DNA from: Streptomyces sp. ISL-10
GTDB taxonomy: Bacteria; Actinomycetota; Actinomycetes; Streptomycetales; Streptomycetaceae
Direction: 5' to 3'
DNA: 64,000 nucleotides
Assembly: GCF_018614575.1 (NCBI RefSeq)
Contig: NZ_JAGGOJ010000028.1
Coordinates: forward strand, 62,001-126,000
Both the position numbers and the translations under genes were made by a program. Positions 25,242-33,766 of this stretch are shown here, piece after piece (the stretch's first letter is position 1; each line of letters starts with the position of its first letter). Under the pieces are notes generated by a model. That model was given only the letters and a program-made list of their open reading frames with translations, was not told the DNA's origin and did not search any database.

Positions 25242-26150
25242 TCACGGAATCAGCAGCGTCTTGCCCGTCGTTCGGCGCCCCCGCAGCGCCTCGTGGGCCG
25301 CCGGCGCCTCCCGCAGCGCGTACGCCGGTGACGTCACCGGCGTCAGGCGGCCCTCCGACACCAGACGCAGCATCTCCCGCAACGGGCCCGACACCGCCCC
25401 GGGGCGGGCCAGCGTCGGGCGGAGCCAGAAGCCGACCACCGCCGCGTTCAGGCGGGACAGGCGCGCCGGGTCCACGGGCGGCAGGCCCGCCCCGGTCGCG
25501 TCGCCGTAGGTCACGAGGCGGCCGAAATCCGCGAGCGACGACAGCGCCTGTGCGAACAACTCCCCGCCCGTCGCGTCCAGGATCACGTCGGCACGGTCCG
25601 CCAGCGGGTACTCCGCCACCTCGTCCGCCCCCAGCTTCAGCGCCAGTTCGCGCTTCTTCGGGGTGGAGGCCTGGGCGAGGACCCGTCCCGCGCCGAACAC
25701 CCCGGCGAGCTGTACGGCGAGGCTGCCCACGCCCCCGCCCGCCGCGTGCACGACCACGGTTTCCCCGGTCTGGAGGCGGGCCGCCGACTTCAGCAGGTGC
25801 CAGGCGGTCAGGCCCTGCATGAGCAGGGCGAGCGCCTGGCCCGCGTCGAGCTCGTCCGGTATCCCGACGACGGCGGACTCCTTGGCGACGGCCAGCTCGG
25901 CGTAGCCGTTCGCCACCCGGGCGAGTACCCGGCGGCCGTCCTCGGTGCGGCCGACGACCTCGCTGCCCGGGATCAAGGGCAGCGATTCCGCTACGGCGTA
26001 GGAGCCGTCGACCACCAGGGTGTCCGCGTAGTTCACACCGGCCGCCTCCACGGTGATCAACACCTCGCCCGGTCCCGGTACGGGATCGGGCACTTCGACG
26101 GTCTCCAGCACCTCGGGACCGCCGAATCGACTGAACTGGATCGCACGCAC
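25242..26150 (-). CDS. Quinone oxidoreductase/MDR-family NADPH-dependent reductase
   Basis: 302 residues: an alcohol dehydrogenase-like GroES domain (FGGPEVLETVEVPDP; GEVLITVEAAGVNYADTL) and a Rossmann domain (VVVHAAGGGVGSLAVQLAG). It lacks the structural zinc cysteines, as in QOR-type enone and quinone reductases. GTG 26150 has GGAGG 8 nt upstream. Its promoter contains an AAACC-N8-GGTTT-type box (26213-26228), shared with the divergent receptor gene, so it probably belongs to the signalling regulon. Possible roles are signal-molecule reduction or quinone detoxification. Confidence 0.88.
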   Translation of the reverse strand: MRAIQFSRFGGPEVLETVEVPDPVPGPGEVLITVEAAGVNYADTLVVDGSYAVAESLPLIPGSEVVGRTEDGRRVLARVANGYAELAVAKESAVVGIPDELDAGQALALLMQGLTAWHLLKSAARLQTGETVVVHAAGGGVGSLAVQLAGVFGAGRVLAQASTPKKRELALKLGADEVAEYPLADRADVILDATGGELFAQALSSLADFGRLVTYGDATGAGLPPVDPARLSRLNAAVVGFWLRPTLARPGAVSGPLREMLRLVSEGRLTPVTSPAYALREAPAAHEALRGRRTTGKTLLIP

Positions 26151-26212
26151 GATCGATCCTCCCCCTTCTGTCCGGTATTCCCCGGCCACCCACGACCGGG
26201 GATGAAACAAAC

Positions 26213-26228
26213 AACCGACTAAACGGTT
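26213..26228. promoter_or_regulatory. ARE-like box 1 (receptor binding site) upstream of quinone oxidoreductase
   Basis: AACC-GACTAAAC-GGTT, embedded in AAACAAACAACCG...CGGTTTCTTT, resembles the autoregulatory elements bound by gamma-butyrolactone receptors. It lies 63 bp upstream of the oxidoreductase start. Confidence 0.7.
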
Positions 26229-26362
26229 TCTTTCCGATCCGCACCACTGCGGAGGTGACAATGTCTGGCCTGCTTCAGGGCTCCCACCTCCCGATTCGGG
26301 GTAGTTTCAGCTGCCAATGAGAGCGAAATCCAGTCGGACCGCACCCACCAAGGGACAGTAAA

Positions 26363-26382
26363 GAAACCGCATGGTAGGTTTC
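26363..26382. promoter_or_regulatory. ARE-like box 2 upstream of TetR-type receptor gene
   Basis: GAAACC-GCATGGTA-GGTTTC, perfect 6-bp arms with the same 8-bp spacing as the other boxes, 52 bp before the receptor start. This implies autorepression. Confidence 0.7.
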
Positions 26383-26433
26383 TGAGACGGGAGATGTCCC
26401 GTATTGCCGGATCGCGAGGAAGGGGTGGCGGCG

Positions 26434-27141
26434 GTGGCCAAGCAGGAGCGGGCGGAACAGACCCGGCGGTCCTTGATCCGCGCGGCGGCCCTGACCTTCG
26501 ACGACGTCGGCTACGAGCGCTCCTCCCTCACCCGCATCAGCGACGCCGCCGGTGTGTCCAAGGGCGCGCTGTCGTTCCACTTCTCCTCCAAGGACGAACT
26601 CGCCGACGCCGTCCAGGAGTCGGCCCACCTCGCTGCCCGGGCCGTCGTCGACAGCGTGCGCCGCCGCTCCGGCCCGGCCCTGCAGTCCGTGATCGACATC
26701 ACGCACGAGCTCGCGGTCCTGCTGGAGACCGACCCGGTCGCCCGGGCCGGCGCCCGGCTGGGCCGGGAGCGCGCCGCGACCGCCGACCTCCCGCGCCACT
26801 GGAACGTGGCGTGGGCGGAGCCCGTACGCCGTCTGCTGCATCACGCCCGGGCCGACGGGTCCCTGCTCGCCGGTACGAACGTCCACACGGTCGCCGTCCT
26901 TGTGGCGTACCTGATGTCAGGTCTGGAGACGACCGTGCGCGACCGCGGAGTCCTGGCCGAACTCGTACCGCAGCGGGAGCCCGACGATCTGCCGGAGCCG
27001 CCCCGCGCCTGGCTCAGCCGTATCTGGGAGCTCGTGCTGCCGGAGGTGGCCGCCGCGGGGCACCTGGCGCTGCTGGTGGCGGAGGGCTCCCGGGGGCGGG
27101 GCGTGCTCTGCCCGCTGGGGCACACGGTCACGGAGCCCTGA
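26434..27141 (+). CDS. Gamma-butyrolactone-receptor-like TetR family regulator (receptor 1)
   Basis: 235 residues beginning MAKQERAEQTRRSLIRAAAL, the ArpA/ScbR-type N-terminus. The HTH continues through RISDAAGVSKGALSFHFSSKDELADAV (about 30-60), and an all-helical ligand domain follows. GTG 26434 is chosen because AGGAAGGGG lies 9 nt upstream and the product aligns with ArpA-type proteins. It represses target promoters until a small diffusible ligand binds. Divergent from the quinone oxidoreductase gene; both promoters carry ARE-like boxes. It could be a true or a pseudo receptor. Confidence 0.9.
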   Translation: MAKQERAEQTRRSLIRAAALTFDDVGYERSSLTRISDAAGVSKGALSFHFSSKDELADAVQESAHLAARAVVDSVRRRSGPALQSVIDITHELAVLLETDPVARAGARLGRERAATADLPRHWNVAWAEPVRRLLHHARADGSLLAGTNVHTVAVLVAYLMSGLETTVRDRGVLAELVPQREPDDLPEPPRAWLSRIWELVLPEVAAAGHLALLVAEGSRGRGVLCPLGHTVTEP

Positions 27142-27258
27142 GACCCGCGACCGGCAGCCGGGCCGCCACCGCCCGTACAGCCGGCAGCCCGCCACCGCCC
27201 GTACGACCCTGAACACCGGCTCCGGGCACGGGCCCTGGGCCCCGCCCGCGACCCCCTG

Positions 27259-28023
27259 TCAGAGCCGTGAGCCGCCCGACGCGTCGATGTACTGCCCGGT
27301 GACCCAGCGGGACTCCGGGGACGCCAGGAAGCCCACCACGTCCGCGATGTCGGCCGGCTGCCCGATCCGGCCGAAGACCGAGAAGCTCTCCAGGAAGGCC
27401 GCGCCCTCCGGGGTCGAGCGCAGCGGCGCGTTCATGTCCGTCTCGACGAAGCCGGGGGCCACGGTGTTCACCGTGATCCCCCGTCCGGCCAGCTCCTTGG
27501 CCAGGGCCAGCGTGAAGGTGTCCACGGCACCCTTGGTCATCGAGTAGGCGATGGCCTCCGGAAACGCGATCCGGGTCACGCCCGAGGAGATGTTGACCAC
27601 CCGCCCGCCGTCGCGCAGCAGTCCGAGCCCCTGCTGGACCAGGAAGAACGGCGCCTTGACGTTGACCGCGAGCAGCTGGTCGAAGTCGGCCTCGGACACC
27701 TCCTCGATGCGGGCCGTCGGCCCGAGTGCGGCGTTGTTGACCAGCACGTCCAGGCCCGGTTCGGCGTCCTGCGCGGCCAGGCCCTCGCCGAAGCCGCGGT
27801 AGAGCGCGGCCACGCCGCCGCGGGCGCCGAGATCCGCGCGTACGGCGAAGGCGCGTCCGCCCTCCGCCTCGATCGAGGCGACCGTCTCCTTCGCGGCGGC
27901 CTCGTTGCTCCCGTAGTGGACCGCGACGAGGAAGCCGTCCCCCGCCAGCCGCTGCGCTATGCCGCGGCCGATTCCCCTGCTCGCCCCTGTGACCAGCGCT
28001 GTCCTTGCACCCGAAGCAGTCAT
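27259..28023 (-). CDS. Short-chain dehydrogenase/reductase, 3-oxoacyl-ACP-reductase-like
   Basis: 254 residues. The cofactor motif is TGASRGIGRGIAQRL, with NNAALGPTA (NAG motif), catalytic Ser in VNISSGVTR and YSMTK as the YxxxK pair; C-terminal GFVETDMN and IDASGGSRL. ATG 28023 has GGGGAGGG upstream. It follows the receptor gene (28126-28851), separated by a strong hairpin. Beside AfsA and receptors, the natural guess is a ketoreductase in butyrolactone-type signal maturation (as BarS1 or ScbB-like enzymes), but this is inference. Confidence 0.9.
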   Translation of the reverse strand: MTASGARTALVTGASRGIGRGIAQRLAGDGFLVAVHYGSNEAAAKETVASIEAEGGRAFAVRADLGARGGVAALYRGFGEGLAAQDAEPGLDVLVNNAALGPTARIEEVSEADFDQLLAVNVKAPFFLVQQGLGLLRDGGRVVNISSGVTRIAFPEAIAYSMTKGAVDTFTLALAKELAGRGITVNTVAPGFVETDMNAPLRSTPEGAAFLESFSVFGRIGQPADIADVVGFLASPESRWVTGQYIDASGGSRL

Positions 28024-28069
28024 GCGACCGCCCTCCCCTTCGAAGTGATCGATATCGCGCATCGATGTG

Positions 28070-28109
28070 CCGGTTGTCCGGCGGGGCGGGCGCCCCGCCG
28101 GACAACCGG
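28070..28109 (-). terminator. Strong hairpin downstream of receptor 2
   Basis: A 19-bp perfect inverted repeat (28070-28088 and 28091-28109) with a 2-nt centre, 17 nt after the receptor stop codon and 46 bp before the SDR start. It probably terminates the receptor transcript and insulates the SDR. Confidence 0.8.
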
Positions 28110-28125
28110 ATACGGCGGATGTGCC

Positions 28126-28851
28126 TTACGCTCCCGCGGCCGCCGTCGTCGCGGGTGTCCCCGACGCGAGCGGTTCCTCGGCCATGTCGTCCACGTCGTC
28201 CGCCTGGTCCGGCCCGTCGTCTTCGGCGGCCTGGGCGGTCACCCGGGCGCCGCGGCCCGGCCTGGTGTCCAGCCTGCCGAGGATCCCCGGGACGGCGATC
28301 GCGGGCAGCATGTGGTCGTACATCAGGCCCACCTGGTGCTCCAGGCAGGAGATGTCGGCCGACTCCTGCGAGGTCAGTGACAGACCGGTGAAGGCGCCGA
28401 CCAGGATCGCGGCCGTCTCGTCCGGCAGCACGTGCGGGAGCAGTTCGCCCTGCGCCTTGGCCTGACTGAGCAGGCTCGCGACCAGGTCGGTCCACTCGCT
28501 GTACGGAGCGCCGAAGAGCTCCCGCGAGCTCTGGTCCGCGGCGAGCCGGGAGGCCGCGCGCAGCATGGCCTCCCGGGGCAGCCGGTGGGCCAGCACCATG
28601 CTGACGTCCACGACTTCCTGCAGCTTGGACGGCTGCTCGGGGACGCCCTCGGTGGTGACCGCGTAGGCGAGGACCCCTCTGGCCAGGTCCTCCTTGGACG
28701 AGAAGTGGAAGTACAGCGCGCCCTTCGTCACATCGGCGCGGGCCAGGATGTCCGCGATCGTCGCGGCCTCGTAGCCCCGCTCCGCGAAGACGGACGCGGC
28801 CGCCTCCAGGATCGCCGCGCGAGTCCTGGTCGCGCGTTCCTGACGTGCCAT
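28126..28851 (-). CDS. Gamma-butyrolactone receptor-like TetR regulator (receptor 2, ArpA/ScbR type)
   Basis: 241 residues: MARQERATRTRAAILEAAAS, HTH TIADILARADVTKGALYFHFSSKEDLARGVL, and a ligand domain with Trp in APYSEWTDLVASLL at the place of the conserved ligand-pocket Trp of CprB/ScbR. The C-terminus is acidic and Ala-rich. ATG 28851 is preceded by GGAGG at 6 nt. Divergent from the AfsA-like synthase gene, the standard scbR/scbA or arpA-type arrangement, with an ARE-like box between. Best candidate for the cognate receptor of the AfsA product. Confidence 0.93.
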   Translation of the reverse strand: MARQERATRTRAAILEAAASVFAERGYEAATIADILARADVTKGALYFHFSSKEDLARGVLAYAVTTEGVPEQPSKLQEVVDVSMVLAHRLPREAMLRAASRLAADQSSRELFGAPYSEWTDLVASLLSQAKAQGELLPHVLPDETAAILVGAFTGLSLTSQESADISCLEHQVGLMYDHMLPAIAVPGILGRLDTRPGRGARVTAQAAEDDGPDQADDVDDMAEEPLASGTPATTAAAGA

Positions 28852-28910
28852 CAGGCCTCCTCTCACTCCCCGTTCGCGTTCAAGTTCTTTTCGAGTTTGC
28901 CGCGGATCGA

Positions 28911-28941
28911 TTGACAAAACAAACCGGGCAGTCCGTATCTT
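28911..28941 (+). promoter_or_regulatory. afsA-like promoter overlapped by ARE-like box 3
   Basis: -35 TTGACA (28911-28916) and -10 TATCTT (28936-28941) are spaced by 19 bp. The spacer carries AAACC-GGGCAGTC-CGTAT (28921-28938), a degenerate copy of the box. Receptor binding would occlude the promoter. Confidence 0.65.
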
Positions 28942-28997
28942 AGCAGGGGAACGGACGGCCGTTCTCACGTAGAAGGTCTACGAGCCTGGGGGGTTCT

Positions 28998-29987
28998 ATG
29001 TCTCAGTTGTCCATCCATGCCCGAAAAAGGCCCGCGCGTAAGATCCGTCGGGCGGTCTCCACGCCGACGGCAGCGGTGGTCTCCACGCTCGGCAGCCGGC
29101 CGAGCGGAACGATCACCCCGAAGTTCGTGCACCGCGTCGCCGAGGACGACATCCTGATCACCTCGTGGACGCGACTGGGCGAGGACCGGTTCCACCTCTC
29201 CGCCGACTGGACGGTGGCGCACGGATTCTTCGCCCCGGCCCCCAGGGCCAGGCACAACGAAATGCTCGTGGCGCAGACAATCCGCCAGGCCGGTCTGCTG
29301 CTGGCCCACGCGGGGTTCGAGACCCCCACCTCGGACCAGTACCTCATGAACAAGCTGCAGTATTCCTCGGATCCGGACTACCCCACGGTGGACCGGACCA
29401 TGGACGCCGTCGACATCGACGTCCGGTGCGTACCGTCCGGACGTCGCAGCCTGGACATGCACTTCGTGTTCTCGCACGACGGCACGATCTTCGTGACCTG
29501 CAGCGCCGCGTTCAGCTGGGTGCCTGCGAACGTGTACGGACGGCTGCGCGGAGAGCACGCGGCCGCCCGGCCGAACGGCGCCCCCGCCCCCGTCGCCCCG
29601 GCCATCGTCGGCCGGCGCGCCGAGGACGAGGTGACGCTCGCGCCCACCGACCGGCCCAGCCGGTGGGAACTGCGCGGCGACACCGGGCACCTGGCCCTGC
29701 TGGACCACCCGGTCGACCACGTGCCGGGTCTGGTCCTCGTCGAGGCCGCCCACCAGGCGGCCTTCGCCCACGCGGGGCCCGACGGCTTCGTGCCCACGTC
29801 GACCTCCATCGTGCCCACGAAGTACGTGGAGTTCGACGAGCCCTGCTGGATCGAGGCGCGCGACGTACAGGGCGCGCTCCCCGGCAGCAGCGCGATCGAA
29901 GTCACCGGCGTCCAGCATGGTGAGCTCACCTTCCGCTGCGTCCTCACATCCCGCGTCAACTGGCCGCCGGCCGTCGGCGAGTGGTAG
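28998..29987 (+). CDS. AfsA/ScbA-like signal synthase (A-factor biosynthesis hotdog protein)
   Basis: 329 residues with two AfsA hotdog repeats: VHRVAEDDILITSWTRLGED with HGFFAPAPRARHNEMLVAQTIRQAG, and later LLDHPVDHVPGLVLVEAAHQAA with PTSTSIVPTKYVEFDEPCWI. AfsA condenses a beta-ketoacyl-ACP with dihydroxyacetone phosphate, the first committed step to gamma-butyrolactones and methylenomycin-furan-like butenolides. ATG 28998 has GGGGGG upstream. No dedicated P450 or phosphatase is adjacent, so the ligand class cannot be predicted. Confidence 0.94.
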   Translation: MSQLSIHARKRPARKIRRAVSTPTAAVVSTLGSRPSGTITPKFVHRVAEDDILITSWTRLGEDRFHLSADWTVAHGFFAPAPRARHNEMLVAQTIRQAGLLLAHAGFETPTSDQYLMNKLQYSSDPDYPTVDRTMDAVDIDVRCVPSGRRSLDMHFVFSHDGTIFVTCSAAFSWVPANVYGRLRGEHAAARPNGAPAPVAPAIVGRRAEDEVTLAPTDRPSRWELRGDTGHLALLDHPVDHVPGLVLVEAAHQAAFAHAGPDGFVPTSTSIVPTKYVEFDEPCWIEARDVQGALPGSSAIEVTGVQHGELTFRCVLTSRVNWPPAVGEW

Positions 29988-30037
29988 CAGCAGCACGGCA
30001 GATCGGCCAGGGCCGCGGCTGAGGCCGACGAGCAGGA

Positions 30038-30070
30038 GGAGGCCCTGTCCGGGGTATGGACAGGGCCTCC
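30038..30070. terminator. Bidirectional terminator between afsA-like and reductase genes
   Basis: Perfect 13-bp arms (30038-30050 and 30058-30070) and a 7-nt loop between convergent transcripts. Confidence 0.85.
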
Positions 30071-30138
30071 CGCTCGTGGGGCGCACGCTCGGGCCGCGCG
30101 CCCTCCTTGGGCAGGGGTGACTGCGACGGCGGACCCCG

Positions 30139-31527
30139 TCAGCCGCGGATGACGGTCTTGGTGCGCATCAGGAACTCGCCCAGATAGCCGTCGTGCGGCA
30201 CGCTGCGGTCCATCCAGTGGGTCGGGTGGTCCCCCAGGTGGACGTTGCAGATGGTCGGGTCCTCCACTAGTGCGTCGATGAGGTCCGCGTGCCCTTCCTC
30301 GTCGCCGGTGATCACGCCGAGCACCAGCGTCTCGCGCAGCGGCTCGATGCCGTCCTCGGGTCGCCACGGCACCACCCACACGCAGGGGAAGGGCAGTTCG
30401 ACGCGGTGCCGGCCGCCTTCGGTGCCGGCGAGCTCGTGCACGGCGGGCCGCAGCACGGCGCTGCCGTCGGGCAGTTCGTCGACGACGCCGTCCCCGCCGA
30501 GGTGCGCCGTCGTCCCGGCGGCCTGCGCGAGCAGGTAGCGCTCGAGATTCCGCGCGGTCTCGGCCGGCTGCACGGGCAGCACGGCCTTCTCGTCCTCGGG
30601 CGGCAGCGACGGCAGCGCTGCCAGCCGCTCGGCGAGCGCCTCGGCCAGCGGCGCGGGGTCCCCCTCGACGAACACGGCGGTCGTGTTGACGCACTTGACG
30701 CCGCCGTGGTGACCGACCGAGTCGGCGATCGTGTCCAGGTGCTCGCGCCAGTCGGCGTCCGCGGTGACGAGGATCTTGGAACGCCCGGGTCCCTGGGCGA
30801 GCACCGTCGTATCGGCGGCGTACTTCCTGACCACGTCGTCGCCGCCGTAGCTGATGCTCAGGTCCGCACCGGCCATGACCTCGTCCGCGACCGAGTGGTC
30901 AGTGGGCAGCAGGACGACCTGGTCGTCGCCGAAGCCCGCGGCCCGCAGCGCCAGCACCAGACGGTGGGGGGTGAACGGCTCGCGCCGCGAAGGCCGTACG
31001 GCGACCCGGTAGCCGAGGGCGAGCGCCTCCAGCCAGAGCGCGTGCGGCGCGGGGTGGTTGCCCGCCGCGTTGACCGCGAGGACCTCGCCGCGCCGGGTCC
31101 ACACGGCGCGCCCGTTGCGGGTGAGCGGGTCGCGCCAGTCGGAGACGGCGCCGGTGGGGCGCGCGTTGTACGACGGGGTCAGCACCCGCTCGGCGGAGTC
31201 GGCGATCTCGTCGGCCGCCGAGCGCACGGCCGGCAGCGGCACACCGCAGATCCGTGAGACGGTCCGCTCGTACTCCTCGTACGACAGCCCGCCGACCTCC
31301 TGCTCGCGGAAGATGCGGCCCGCGCGGGAGAGGGCGGCGAGCCGCTCCTCCTGCGGCAGGGGGCGCGCCTTGCGCAGCGCGACCATGGCGCGGCCGACGA
31401 ACAGCGCGGGAACGAGGCTGAGTTCGGCGGTGGCGGCACCGGCCACGTCGGGGATGGTGAGCCGCTTGCGGGACCGATAGGGCCCGCTCGGGCCGAGCGC
31501 GTCGAGTGCGACCGGTTCGGCGGTCAT
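30139..31527 (-). CDS. LuxC/GriC-GriD-type acyl reductase (aldehyde dehydrogenase superfamily)
   Basis: 462 residues. ALDH-superfamily landmarks are TRRGEVLAVNAAGNHPAPHALWLEAL, the nucleotide region SISYGGDDVVRKYA and the catalytic Cys in HHGGVKCVNTTAVFV. The architecture resembles LuxC fatty acid reductase and the reductase component of the GriC/GriD carboxylic acid reductase of grixazone biosynthesis, which makes 3-amino-4-hydroxybenzaldehyde from the acid. It overlaps the upstream adenylating-enzyme gene by 1 nt (TGATG), indicating a two-subunit system. Predicted to reduce an activated aromatic acid to the aldehyde with NADPH. Confidence 0.8.
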   Translation of the reverse strand: MTAEPVALDALGPSGPYRSRKRLTIPDVAGAATAELSLVPALFVGRAMVALRKARPLPQEERLAALSRAGRIFREQEVGGLSYEEYERTVSRICGVPLPAVRSAADEIADSAERVLTPSYNARPTGAVSDWRDPLTRNGRAVWTRRGEVLAVNAAGNHPAPHALWLEALALGYRVAVRPSRREPFTPHRLVLALRAAGFGDDQVVLLPTDHSVADEVMAGADLSISYGGDDVVRKYAADTTVLAQGPGRSKILVTADADWREHLDTIADSVGHHGGVKCVNTTAVFVEGDPAPLAEALAERLAALPSLPPEDEKAVLPVQPAETARNLERYLLAQAAGTTAHLGGDGVVDELPDGSAVLRPAVHELAGTEGGRHRVELPFPCVWVVPWRPEDGIEPLRETLVLGVITGDEEGHADLIDALVEDPTICNVHLGDHPTHWMDRSVPHDGYLGEFLMRTKTVIRG

Positions 31528-32624
31528 CAGTAGACCCCCTCGATGACCTTCTCGTCGTCGAACTCGCGCACCGGGGAGATGTCCGCGACGGAGTCACCGA
31601 CCTGGCCCTCCAGCGGGCGGATACGGGTGGCGAAGTCCCGCTCCAGGTTGTTCGGCAGGAACAGGCTCTTGCCGACGTAGTTCATGACGACCCGGCCGCG
31701 CTCGCCGAACTCGACCGGCCTGCGGGCCTCCACGTCGATGACGTTGTACGTCATGTACGGCGAGAACGGGTCGTAGACGCACGGCTCGTCGTCGCTCAGC
31801 CCGGGACGCTCGCTGACGTGCCCGAGGGTCATCGTGTTGCCGAAGCCGCTGTAGAGCGGGATGCCCGGGTACAGCTCCGTGCGGTACAGGTGGCGGGTGT
31901 CGGGGTCGAGCTGGGTGCCGACCCACATGATCGCCTTGACCTTCTTGCGGATCAGCTCGACGAGGTCGTCGCGCCGGCTCAGCCGCTCCAGCACCGGCGG
32001 CGTCAGCATCAGGACACCGATGTCCTGGCTGGCCAGCGCGTGGGAGAGCTGATCGACCAGGTGGTCGGTGTAGAGATCGGCCTCGGTCTCGGCACCCCGG
32101 GCGATGATCTTCTTCACCCAGCGCGGGTCCACGTCGATCGTGAACGACAGGCCGCCACGGGCCGCCACCAGCTGCTGGAAGGTGGCGCCGACCATGTGCG
32201 GGCCGGACGGGATCGACAGCAGCCAGTTGACGTCGCGCGGCACGCCGTGGGCGTCGAGCTGGGCGCTGCTGTGCGCGATCAGCATCTCCAGCCACTCCTG
32301 GAGCATGACGATCCGCTTCGGCGCACCGGTCGTGCCGCCACTGTCGAAGACGCCGACGACCTTGGGGCGGGGGCCGTAGCCGCGGGGGATCAGGTCCTCC
32401 GCGCGGACGTCCCGCAGGGAGTTCGCCACGTTGGGGAACAGCTTGAGGTCGTCGAACCCGCGCACGTCGGCTATGGGGTCGAAATCGAGCTTCTCCGCGT
32501 GCGCCAGCCAGAACGGCGAACCGGTCTCCGGCGAGAAATGCCAGCGGAGCGCCGCGCGGAGGAATTCGTCGGGGTCCGGAGTGACACCGTACGGCAGCTC
32601 GAGAATGGGATCGATGGCGGGCAT
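31527..32624 (-). CDS. AMP-forming acyl/aryl ligase (LuxE/phenylacetate-CoA-ligase-like), partner of the reductase
   Basis: 365 residues. The nucleotide P-loop is DSGGTTGAPKRIV (about 125), followed by TPPVLERLSRRDD and YSGFGNTMTLGHVSE. This short adenylating fold is that of LuxE and of the activating component of the GriC/GriD pair. It should activate the carboxylate as acyl-AMP and transfer it to itself or the LuxC-like partner encoded immediately downstream. ATG 32624 has GGGAG 9 nt upstream. Substrate inferred to be 3-hydroxyanthranilate or a derivative made by this cluster. Confidence 0.78.
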   Translation of the reverse strand: MPAIDPILELPYGVTPDPDEFLRAALRWHFSPETGSPFWLAHAEKLDFDPIADVRGFDDLKLFPNVANSLRDVRAEDLIPRGYGPRPKVVGVFDSGGTTGAPKRIVMLQEWLEMLIAHSSAQLDAHGVPRDVNWLLSIPSGPHMVGATFQQLVAARGGLSFTIDVDPRWVKKIIARGAETEADLYTDHLVDQLSHALASQDIGVLMLTPPVLERLSRRDDLVELIRKKVKAIMWVGTQLDPDTRHLYRTELYPGIPLYSGFGNTMTLGHVSERPGLSDDEPCVYDPFSPYMTYNVIDVEARRPVEFGERGRVVMNYVGKSLFLPNNLERDFATRIRPLEGQVGDSVADISPVREFDDEKVIEGVY

Positions 32625-32761
32625 CGACGTGCTCCCTTCGGGAAACAACAAGAGCGAGAACAGGTCATCTTGTCGTCCTCATTGAAATACCCGGCCATCG
32701 CCCCGGCAAAGTCAGCCATTTTACTCTGTCAGGTGGTGCCGACAGATGAATTGACGACCTG

Positions 32762-33520
32762 TCATCGCTTCTGCGGTCCGGCGACGGAGTCGAGGACTTC
32801 GTCGGCCCAGTCGGCGGAGTACGCGCGGAAGTCCGGGAAGCCGCCCTTCTGGGGGTTCGCCGTCCAGCGGAAGTCGGCACCGGGGTTGTGCACGTCGACG
32901 CCGGCCGCCGTGAACAGATGGGGGCTGCCCTGGACGCGGGGGCCCTGCGCCACGGCGAAGTGGCGGTGCACGGTGGCCCGCCCCTCGCCGCGCTCGAGGG
33001 CCTCGGCCAGCGCCTTGCCGTCCACGAGCGGGCACGCCTCGGCCACCGCGAGGATCTCGGAGGTGATGCTGACGCACCGGCTCTCGGCGTAGAACGCGTG
33101 CCGTAGCGCGGCGTCGAGCTGGTCGGAGGCGCGCAGTCCGCCCACTTCGGGGGCCTTCGCCGCCTGGACCGCCTCCATCGCGGGCAGGGTGGTGACCGGG
33201 TAGGCGTGCTCGGGTGCCGACCACAGCCGCCAGCCCAGCGCGGGCACCTTGGCGCCTATCGCCACGACCTCGGCGTCGATGATGGGCTTGGGCGTGGACT
33301 GGCTGTTGAACAGCTCCAGCGGGAAGGCCCGGTGGTCCACGACGAGTTCGGCGCCCCGCTGATTCGCGGCCGCGTGCAGGGTGTGCAGCGCCAGCGTCGC
33401 CCAGGGGCAGCCGATGTCCGACCACACGGTCACGGTCCGTGGTTCGGAGGAGAGGAGCGAGTCGTCCGCCGGGGTCGCGTGCGTCACCGACTGGGGCTGG
33501 GCGTCGGCCAAGGGGTTCAT
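32762..33520 (-). CDS. DsbA family (FrnE/2-hydroxychromene-2-carboxylate isomerase-like) protein
   Basis: 252 residues with a DsbA-type thioredoxin fold with helical insert: VTVWSDIGCPWATLALHTLH at the redox position and GSPHLFTAAGVDVHNPG with the cis-Pro region. The motif is CPWA: only the first Cys is kept, so disulfide exchange by a CxxC mechanism is unlikely. A glutathione- or mycothiol-transferase or isomerase role is more plausible. ATG 33520 has AGGAAAGAGG upstream. It stands between the monooxygenase and ligase genes on the same strand. Confidence 0.82.
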   Translation of the reverse strand: MNPLADAQPQSVTHATPADDSLLSSEPRTVTVWSDIGCPWATLALHTLHAAANQRGAELVVDHRAFPLELFNSQSTPKPIIDAEVVAIGAKVPALGWRLWSAPEHAYPVTTLPAMEAVQAAKAPEVGGLRASDQLDAALRHAFYAESRCVSITSEILAVAEACPLVDGKALAEALERGEGRATVHRHFAVAQGPRVQGSPHLFTAAGVDVHNPGADFRWTANPQKGGFPDFRAYSADWADEVLDSVAGPQKR

Positions 33521-33711
33521 CAGGGTCCTCTTTCCTGGAGTCCGGGCCGTGCCCGAGGCCGGGGAGAACCACCGCCGGCCGTAGCGCGGCCCGGCCAGTG
33601 TGGCCACCGCCGCGCGGGTGTGTCAGCGGACGCACGGGACTTCGTCATTTTCGCGGCGGCGACGTGACGACGGGGCCGGGCGCGGATCGAACGGAGCCGT
33701 GACCCACGTAC

Positions 33712-33753
33712 GGAGCAGGGGCCTGCCGGCTGTGGCCGGTGAGCCCCTGCTCC
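33712..33753 (-). terminator. Terminator after luciferase-like monooxygenase gene
   Basis: Perfect 11-bp arms (33712-33722 and 33743-33753), with an inner CCGGC..GCCGG hairpin in the 20-nt loop, directly after the stop codon. Confidence 0.75.
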
Positions 33754-33766
33754 ACTCCCCTTGCTC

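Noticed and set aside
25242..26150. Zinc-dependent alcohol dehydrogenase
   Set aside because: Neither the structural zinc cysteines nor the catalytic Cys/His/Glu set is present; it is a QOR-type reductase.
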